Notes under the pieces: generated by a model
Seen by the model: only the letters and a program-made list of their open reading frames with translations
What the model was told of the DNA's origin: nothing
Database searches by the model: none
Shown: piece after piece, positions 58,200-64,000 of the stretch
Layout: each line of letters starts with the position of its first letter
Position numbering within the stretch: the first letter of the stretch is position 1
Origin: Daejeonia sp002484105
Lineage (GTDB): Bacteria; Bacteroidota; Bacteroidia; Flavobacteriales; Weeksellaceae
DNA length: 64,000 nucleotides
Reading direction: 5' to 3'
Assembly: GCF_051175565.1 (NCBI RefSeq)
Contig: NZ_CP195105.1
Coordinates: 620,001-684,000 of the forward strand
Program-made: the position numbers and the translations under genes

Positions 58200-60401
58200 T
58201 TATCTTGTAAAAAGCATTTCTCTGTATTTGGTGAGTGGCCACAGTTCATCATCTACCATCATTTCGAGAGCGTCAGATGCCTCACGGATAGGCTCGAAGA
58301 GTGGTTTTACACTGTTGCAGAAGGCTTCTGCCTGTTTCTGGCTGTCTTTTACAGATTTTGCTTTGTCTTTGGCTTCCAGCAATACATCTACACCATTTTT
58401 GATGATGGCTACTTTTTCAGAAATCTGCGAAATCATATCAATCTGCTCTTTTGCGATGTCTTTATAATCTTTTTCGCCAAAAATCTCTTTCAGCCCCTTA
58501 ACATTTTTGATCAGTCTGTTCTGGTAATTCAAGGTGGCAGGAACGATGTGATTTCTGGCAATATCAGCAAGAACCCTTGCTTCAATATCAATTACGGTAG
58601 AATATTTTTCGAGTTTGATTTCATTTCTGGCTTCAAATTCGCGGTGTGAGAAAATTCCCAGTTCTTCATAAAGATCCATGAATTTTTTGTCCATTTCTTT
58701 TTTCAGAGCTTCGGGAGTGGTTTTCAGGTTGTTGAGGCCGCGTTTTTTGGCTTCTTTTGCCCAGGCGTCAGAGTATCCATCGCCTTCAAACATAATATCT
58801 CTGGACTGTTTGATGTATTCTCTCAGGACGTTGAAGATGGCTTCGTCTTTTTTGAGGCTTTTCTTTTCAATCAGTGTGTCAACTTCTTTTTTGAAGTCTT
58901 TCAGCTGTTTTGCAACGATGGCGTTCATTACGGTCATTGGTTCTGCACAGTTGGCCAGTGAGCCTACGGCGCGGATTTCAAATTTATTTCCGGTGAAGGC
59001 AAACGGTGAAGTCCTGTTGCGGTCGGTATTGTCCAGAAGAATTTCCGGAATTTTTCCGACTACATTCAGCTTCAGTTCTGTTTTTTCTTCCGGAGAAAGC
59101 TTGCCGTCAGTTACTTTTTCCAGTTCGTCCAGAACGGCGGTCAACTGGCTTCCGATAAATGCCGAGATGATGGCAGGTGGTGCTTCGTTGGCGCCCAGGC
59201 GGTGGTCGTTGCTGGCAGATGCGATGCTGGCTCTCAGCAGATCTGCATATTCATGAACGGCTTTTAGGGTGTTCACAAAGAAAGTCAGGAACTGGAGGTT
59301 TTTCTTAGGGTTTTTCCCCGGACTCAGGAGGTTTTCTCCCGTGTCGGTACTCATGGACCAGTTGTTGTGCTTTCCGCTTCCGTTGACACCGGCGAATGGT
59401 TTTTCATGAAGCAGAACCTGGAAGTGGTGTTTACTGGCGACTCTTCCCATAAGATCCATCAGCAGAGAGTTGTGGTCTACGGCAACGTTGGCTTCTTCAA
59501 ACATTGGAGCAAGCTCGAACTGGTTGGGTGCAACTTCGTTGTGACGGGTCGTTACCGGAATGCCCAGTTTCATACATTCTATTTCCAGGTCTTTCATGAA
59601 ATTCATGGTTCGGGTAGGAATGGATCCGAAATAATGGTCGTCCAGCTGCTGTCCTTTTGCAGGTGCATGCCCGAGCAGTGTTTTGCCGGTCAGTACAAGA
59701 TCCGGTCTGGTGCGCTGCAGAGCAAGGTCAACAAGGAAATATTCCTGTTCCCATCCCAGCGTGGCGGTTACTTTGCTGACATTTTTGTCAAAATAAGATT
59801 TGCACACATCGGTGGCGGCTTCATCCACAGCGTTCAGTGCGCGAAGAAGAGGGGTTTTATAGTCCAATGTTTCACCCGTATAGGAGATGAAAATGGATGG
59901 GATGCAAAGTGTTGTTCCCATAATAAATGCGGGTGAAGTAGGATCCCATGCAGTATAGCCTCTTGCTTCGAAGGTATTTCTGATGCCTCCATTCGGAAAA
60001 GAAGATGCATCGGGCTCTTGCTGAATCAGCATGCTTCCGCTGAATCTTTCTATTGCGCGTCCTCCACCAATCGGTGTGAAGAAGGTATCGTGTTTCTCCG
60101 CGGTAGCACCAGTAAGTGGCTGGAACCAGTGGGTATAGTGCGTTACACCTTTCGAAAGAGCCCAGTCTTTCATGGCTACTGCTACCTGGTCAGCAATGTG
60201 TCGCTGGATTTTAGTCCCTTTTTTAATCGCATCTGTGATGGAGTTGAAGGCTTCCTTGGTCAGGTATTCTCTCATGGTTTCTTCAGAGAATACATTCTGG
60301 CAGAAAAGTTCTGAAAGTTTTGCCGGAACCTCTACTTGGTTCTCCTTTCTGTAATTGCGGAAAGGAAGCTCGGCCAATGCTTTGAATCTTAATGTTGACA
60401 T
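58200..60401 (-). CDS. glnA: Glutamine synthetase, type III
   Basis: ATP-dependent synthesis of glutamine from glutamate and ammonia. At 733 residues it matches GSIII (about 700-730), larger than the 450-residue type I. Type III marks include the N-terminal L-P-F-R-N-Y, G-W-E-Q-E-Y-F in the catalytic barrel, V-T-T-R-H-N-E-V-A-P-N-Q-F-E and N-G-S-G-K-H-N-N-W-S-M. It stands alone. A TAAATTTG box lies at 60431-60424. GSIII is typical of Bacteroidota, and it uses the glutamate produced by gdhA. Confidence 0.96.
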   Translation of the reverse strand: MSTLRFKALAELPFRNYRKENQVEVPAKLSELFCQNVFSEETMREYLTKEAFNSITDAIKKGTKIQRHIADQVAVAMKDWALSKGVTHYTHWFQPLTGATAEKHDTFFTPIGGGRAIERFSGSMLIQQEPDASSFPNGGIRNTFEARGYTAWDPTSPAFIMGTTLCIPSIFISYTGETLDYKTPLLRALNAVDEAATDVCKSYFDKNVSKVTATLGWEQEYFLVDLALQRTRPDLVLTGKTLLGHAPAKGQQLDDHYFGSIPTRTMNFMKDLEIECMKLGIPVTTRHNEVAPNQFELAPMFEEANVAVDHNSLLMDLMGRVASKHHFQVLLHEKPFAGVNGSGKHNNWSMSTDTGENLLSPGKNPKKNLQFLTFFVNTLKAVHEYADLLRASIASASNDHRLGANEAPPAIISAFIGSQLTAVLDELEKVTDGKLSPEEKTELKLNVVGKIPEILLDNTDRNRTSPFAFTGNKFEIRAVGSLANCAEPMTVMNAIVAKQLKDFKKEVDTLIEKKSLKKDEAIFNVLREYIKQSRDIMFEGDGYSDAWAKEAKKRGLNNLKTTPEALKKEMDKKFMDLYEELGIFSHREFEARNEIKLEKYSTVIDIEARVLADIARNHIVPATLNYQNRLIKNVKGLKEIFGEKDYKDIAKEQIDMISQISEKVAIIKNGVDVLLEAKDKAKSVKDSQKQAEAFCNSVKPLFEPIREASDALEMMVDDELWPLTKYREMLFTR

Positions 60402-60423
60402 AAATGTATGGAATTTATATAGG

Positions 60424-60431
60424 CAAATTTA
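60424..60431 (-). promoter_or_regulatory. -7 element (TAAATTTG) for glutamine synthetase
   Basis: An exact match 22 nt before the ATG, without a clear upstream TTG. Confidence 0.45.
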
Positions 60432-60621
60432 TAAAATTTTGCGAAATACAGTGTTTTATCCCTAAAAAAAGTAGGGGTAAAATATCATTTATTTCAAAAA
60501 TGTACATTGATGTGCTGTTATATGGGGAATAATTAACGTTTATTTAACCTTGGCTTAAGGCTTCCCGACCATCTGATGATGTAATATTGTTGCCGTATTC
60601 CTGTATTTAAATTGATTTTTG

Positions 60622-60629
60622 TAACTTTG
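60622..60629 (+). promoter_or_regulatory. -7 element (TAACTTTG) for the DUF6909 gene
   Basis: An exact match 24 nt before the ATG at 60654. The nearest TTG triplets lie 29 and 32 nt upstream, beyond the usual spacing. Confidence 0.45.
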
Positions 60630-60653
60630 CCAACTTTTCTAAAATCACAAACT

Positions 60654-62342
60654 ATGGTAAATTCCAGAGCAAGAGAAACAACAGAAGCGATTGAACGATT
60701 GTATGTAACCATGAGGCATCTTTTTTACAGAGGCTTCTTTAAACCAGCGGGGGTTTCCGGAGAGACGCTGCGCAAACTTCTGAAAACCATCGCTCCAGAA
60801 ATTTATGGCTCCATGGGAATTCCGAACAAGGTAGAACTTGACGGACTTCTCTATGTGCTGGATCGTTTGCCTGAAGGAATTGAGGAAACACCGTTTGTAC
60901 ACCTTACTTCTGATGAGGGCTTTGATAAGGGCAGCTTTGAAGTGATTGTCCCCAAAAAACGCCGCAGAAACTGCTACCGCATTGACGAAAACCAGATGAA
61001 CATCGAGGTGTTGCTCGGGCGTTCCGAAATTTATGATATTCTTACTCATCTTACTTTTCTGTATATAGAAGCGGACAAAATCCGCGAGCTGGGACATATT
61101 GCGGATGAAGATTACAAGCCTTCCCGCGCATGGCAGATTATAGAATCTGTAGCTCTGGGTGAAAAAAAATTCAGCAGGAAAGAAAAAGAAGTGGCGCTCA
61201 TCCATCTTTCTTCTCTGCTCGGTCGTTCTTTTGACGAAACGCTTGTCGCTTACAATAATTTTGGTGACGACAGCAATCCGGACCGTCTGTTCAAGATTGT
61301 TTATCATCTCGGAAGAGTCAGTCTCAATGACTATAAAGGAATCAACCAGCGTGAAGTTTTTTTCAGCGCGATTCTCCGAGAAAGAGTGGGACATCATTTC
61401 TTTGGCGAAAAATGGGCGAAAGAAGTAAAGAAAGTGCTTCTCGAAAACAATCTGCATCACCGCCCGCTTCATATTATTTCTGCCAACATGCATTCTGTAA
61501 AAAATATGCTGTATGCGGAAGACGCGCTGGGCAAAAAGGCGAGCAAAGAGGTAGATTACAAGCTTTATGAAGAAATCAGTAACAAGAAATCGCTGCAGGA
61601 CAAAATTCTGCATCATTCACAGAAAGAAGGCCTCATCTATATTGACGACAACAGCGGCAGCAACATCGATGTCCAGATTATTGACATGAGCCGCATCAGC
61701 CTTAAAAATACGCCGTTCGCTGCTACCAGCTACAGCGGTGAAGACGTGATTCTTGTGTTTGACTATGCTTTTGGCGAGCAGGCTTTCGAAGTAATGGACG
61801 AGCTGCTGCGCCCCTACGAATATGAAGATAAAATATTCCCAATGCAGGTGAAATCTGTTTCCATCATGGGTAAAGCAGGTATTCTGACAGGGAAAAAAGG
61901 CGATATCATGATCCCGTCATCCCATATTTTTGAAGGTACAGCAGATAATTATCCTTTTGAAAATGCCCTCCAGCTCTCCGATTTTGAAGATGACGAGCTT
62001 AAGGCATATGAAGGTTCGATGATTACTGTTTTGGGAACTTCACTTCAGAACAAAGATATTCTCACGTATTTCATGACGACTTCCTGGGAAGCTATTGGTC
62101 TCGAGATGGAAGGTGCACATTATCAGAAAGCTATTCAGGTGGCGTCCAGAATCAGGCATCATATTTCAGAAGATCTGTTCCTGTGCTATGCGTATTATGC
62201 ATCCGACAATCCGCTGGAAACCGGAAGCACACTTTCCTCCGGAGGACTTGGGCTGACGGGTGTGAAACCAACCTACATGATCACCTACCGTATTCTGAGA
62301 AAAATTTTCGAACGGGCAGCCGGGGAAAAAACATCAAAATAA
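60654..62342 (+). CDS. DUF6909 protein with nucleoside-phosphorylase-like C-terminus
   Basis: Soluble protein of 562 residues. I recognise it as the DUF6909 family of Bacteroidota, of no known function. Residues 1-340 are helix-rich with a basic patch (P-K-K-R-R-R-N near 104) and match nothing I know. The C-terminal part from about 360 resembles the PNP/UDP phosphorylase fold: G-K-A-G-I-L-T-G-K-K-G-D-I-M-I at 406-420, L-E-M-E-G-A-H at 483-489 and a Y-A-S-D-N-P segment. Those positions hold the purine or ribose contacts in MTA/SAH nucleosidases. Enzyme activity is inferred, not shown. A TTG start at 60612 is unlikely, since it precedes the promoter box. Confidence 0.75.
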   Translation: MVNSRARETTEAIERLYVTMRHLFYRGFFKPAGVSGETLRKLLKTIAPEIYGSMGIPNKVELDGLLYVLDRLPEGIEETPFVHLTSDEGFDKGSFEVIVPKKRRRNCYRIDENQMNIEVLLGRSEIYDILTHLTFLYIEADKIRELGHIADEDYKPSRAWQIIESVALGEKKFSRKEKEVALIHLSSLLGRSFDETLVAYNNFGDDSNPDRLFKIVYHLGRVSLNDYKGINQREVFFSAILRERVGHHFFGEKWAKEVKKVLLENNLHHRPLHIISANMHSVKNMLYAEDALGKKASKEVDYKLYEEISNKKSLQDKILHHSQKEGLIYIDDNSGSNIDVQIIDMSRISLKNTPFAATSYSGEDVILVFDYAFGEQAFEVMDELLRPYEYEDKIFPMQVKSVSIMGKAGILTGKKGDIMIPSSHIFEGTADNYPFENALQLSDFEDDELKAYEGSMITVLGTSLQNKDILTYFMTTSWEAIGLEMEGAHYQKAIQVASRIRHHISEDLFLCYAYYASDNPLETGSTLSSGGLGLTGVKPTYMITYRILRKIFERAAGEKTSK

Positions 62343-62352
62343 AACCCAACAA

Positions 62353-62388
62353 CAAACCCTGAACGTCATACTTCAGGGCTTGTTTTTT
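62353..62388 (+). terminator. Terminator after the DUF6909 gene
   Basis: CCCTGAA (62357-62363) and TTCAGGG (62372-62378), with partly paired extensions, are followed by T6. Confidence 0.8.
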
Positions 62389-62429
62389 ATAAAATTGCTA
62401 TCTTCGGCTTTTAAAAATTCAATTTGAAG

Positions 62430-64000
62430 ATGAATAAAGGACTTGTCTATTTGTTTCTGATGCTGTTTTCTGTGGCAGGAGCACAGCAGAATGCTTATTA
62501 TCAGCAGAATGCCAGGTATACTATGGATATTGAGGTTGATGCGGCAGATTTTACTTATCAGGGAAAACAAACGGTGAAGTATACCAATAATTCTCCGGAT
62601 GCATTGCGGGTGGTATATTTTCATTTGTACTGGAATGCATTCAGGCCTGGTTCTATGATGGATCAGCGCGTGCAGGCGCAGGGTAAAAAAGGCGACAGCA
62701 GGCTTCAGAAAGATGGCGTTTCGAGACTCGCGCAGATACCGGAAGCTCAGACGGGTTTCCAGAATATTCACTGGATCAGGCAGAATGGGACGGATCTGAA
62801 GTTTGAAATTCAGGAAACGATCATGAAGGTTTATCTCAATACACCGCTTGCTCCGAATTCTTCCACGGATTTTACGATGGAATGGGATGCACAGATACCC
62901 ATGCAGATTCGCAGAAGCGGCCGCAACAACCGGGAAGGTGTAGCCATGACCATGACACAGTGGTATCCGAAAATTGCAGAATATGACTATGACGGATGGG
63001 CTGCTTTTGATTATGTAGGAAGAGAGTTCCATGCACCTTTTGCAGATTTTGATGTGACAATTAAAATTGATAAAGATTATGTTGTGGGAGCAGGTGGCGT
63101 GCTGCAGAACCCGCTTGAAGTGAAAGGCTATGATGACAACAGTAATGTGAAATTCGATGCCGGCAACAAAGCAGTATGGCACTGGAAAGCCAAAAATATT
63201 CTGGATTTTGCGTGGGCTGCAGATCCCGATTATTCGGTAGAACATTTTACGATTCTTGACGGACCTAAAGTATATTATGTATATCAGAAATCAGACAAAA
63301 CACAGTTCTGGGAAGCTTCCAAGCCTTATATTAAGAATTTTTTCCAGCTGATGAATGCAACATTCGGACGTTATTCCTATCCGACCTATACTTATATTCA
63401 GGGAGGTGACGGTGGTATGGAATATGGCATGTGCAGTATGATTCTCGGTGAAGCAACTACGCTCGAGGGGCTCGTTGGGCTTATGGTGCACGAAGGAGGA
63501 CATTCGTGGTTTCAGCAAATGCTGGCCACCAACGAAAGTATGCGCCCCTGGATGGACGAAGGTTTTACGTCCTATGCTGAAGATTTTGTAATGTACCGGC
63601 TGTTTCCGCCACAGCAGCCATGGCCGAATCCGTATGTGAACGCTATTAAAGGCTATGTAAATTTCACCAAAACCGGACTCGAGGAACCGGCATCCTGGCT
63701 CGGGGATCACCATGATAGCGGTAGTGCATATACGTATGCAAGTTATGTAAAAGGTGAACTTTATCTGGTAGAGTTGGGATACATTATGGGTGAGCCCACC
63801 CTTTCGAAAGTGATGAAAGAATACTTTGCTGCATGGAATCTCAAACACCCTTCTGACCGTGATTTTCTGCATATTGCACAGCAGGTTTCCGGGATGGATC
63901 TGAAATGGTTTCATCACTACTGGCTCAATACCACCAAAACTATTGACTACGCGGTGAAAAGTGTCCAGTATGGCAAGGATTCTACCGTAATAACTCTTGA
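62430..64000 (+). CDS. M1-family metallopeptidase, cut by right edge
   Basis: Exported zinc aminopeptidase-like protein. Its frame is open from the ATG at 62430 to the window end (523 codons visible). The signal peptide is M-N-K-G-L-V-Y-L-F-L-M-L-F-S-V-A-G-A. The zinc site is H-E-G-G-H at 354-358, then 18 residues to Glu377 in M-D-E-G-F, the exact gluzincin spacing. The G-D-G-G-M-E-Y motif (in place of GAMEN) is just upstream and binds the substrate N-terminus. It probably trims peptides in the periplasm or outside the cell, like the S46 peptidase at the other end. Confidence 0.92.
   Translation, partial: MNKGLVYLFLMLFSVAGAQQNAYYQQNARYTMDIEVDAADFTYQGKQTVKYTNNSPDALRVVYFHLYWNAFRPGSMMDQRVQAQGKKGDSRLQKDGVSRLAQIPEAQTGFQNIHWIRQNGTDLKFEIQETIMKVYLNTPLAPNSSTDFTMEWDAQIPMQIRRSGRNNREGVAMTMTQWYPKIAEYDYDGWAAFDYVGREFHAPFADFDVTIKIDKDYVVGAGGVLQNPLEVKGYDDNSNVKFDAGNKAVWHWKAKNILDFAWAADPDYSVEHFTILDGPKVYYVYQKSDKTQFWEASKPYIKNFFQLMNATFGRYSYPTYTYIQGGDGGMEYGMCSMILGEATTLEGLVGLMVHEGGHSWFQQMLATNESMRPWMDEGFTSYAEDFVMYRLFPPQQPWPNPYVNAIKGYVNFTKTGLEEPASWLGDHHDSGSAYTYASYVKGELYLVELGYIMGEPTLSKVMKEYFAAWNLKHPSDRDFLHIAQQVSGMDLKWFHHYWLNTTKTIDYAVKSVQYGKDSTVITL

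Noticed and set aside
60645..61616. Minus-strand open frame (323 codons) opposite the DUF6909 gene
   Set aside because: It overlaps the coding DUF6909 frame, and its protein has the F-, I- and H-rich composition of a reverse-strand shadow with no family motif.
62373..63917. Two minus-strand open frames at the right end
   Set aside because: The plus strand here carries an uninterrupted M1 peptidase with signal peptide and an exact HEGGH-18-E zinc site, so the minus frames are shadows.
1..64000. CRISPR arrays, insertion sequences, prophage or rRNA
   Set aside because: No regularly spaced direct repeats, transposase motifs, integrase, phage structural genes or rRNA sequence were seen on either strand.

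Overview
The window is chromosomal DNA from a member of the Bacteroidota, class Flavobacteriia. The gene content and protein style suggest a Chryseobacterium-like member of the Weeksellaceae; the genus is inferred. Supporting evidence: the promoter elements have the Bacteroidota form (TTG about 16-23 nt before TAnnTTTG) with almost no Shine-Dalgarno sequences. The families present include S46 dipeptidyl-peptidase, glutamine synthetase III, DUF3078, DUF5689, DUF6146, DUF6646 and DUF6909, and a TonB-dependent receptor is paired with a lipoprotein whose Cys is followed by acidic residues. No phage, IS element, CRISPR array or rRNA was seen.

Layout. 0-8 kb: S46 peptidase, META-domain lipoprotein, HflX GTPase, a Na+/H+ antiporter overlapping an AlkD-like gene, a ChaA-like exchanger and a Cys-cluster protein. 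8-16.5 kb: gdhA, dprA, a rhomboid interrupted by an in-frame TAG, two tandem DUF3078 proteins and comM. 15.4-18.5 kb: a minus-strand run TolC-like, SprT-like, mannose-1-phosphate guanylyltransferase. 18.6-26 kb: a GH3-family protein, then the shape operon mreB-mreC-mreD-PBP2-rodA with overlapping ends. 26-30 kb: heme operon hemA-hemC-hemD-hemE. 30-34 kb: mutL, a second rhomboid, a membrane EEP phosphatase and a lipoprotein. 34-38.5 kb: VanZ, three tRNAs (Leu-UAG, Gly-GCC, Leu-UAA), DUF3127, hutG-hutF and aat. 38.7-45.6 kb: an accessory-looking locus with a TonB-dependent receptor and DUF5689 lipoprotein operon facing a secreted EEP nuclease, then a DUF6146 lipoprotein. 45.6-54.3 kb: sufS, serine hydrolase, glyS, DUF2007, pyrD, DUF445, msrB and an L,D-transpeptidase-like protein. 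54.4-64 kb: two tandem tRNA-Asn genes, rseP, two DUF6646 proteins, a nitrilase-type amidase, glutamine synthetase III, a DUF6909 protein and an M1 metallopeptidase cut by the right edge.

How the genes work together. Most genes are housekeeping: heme synthesis up to coproporphyrinogen, rod shape and wall elongation, ammonia assimilation (gdhA and GSIII), the last two steps of histidine degradation, mismatch repair and translation. dprA and comM point to natural transformation. The receptor, surface lipoprotein and secreted nuclease may form a nucleic-acid or phosphate scavenging system. The least explained signals are a two-copy intergenic repeat (46878-47012 and 50174-50286) with a co-varying hairpin, the interrupted rhomboid gene, the phosphorylase-like half of the DUF6909 protein, and promoters placed almost on top of start codons.
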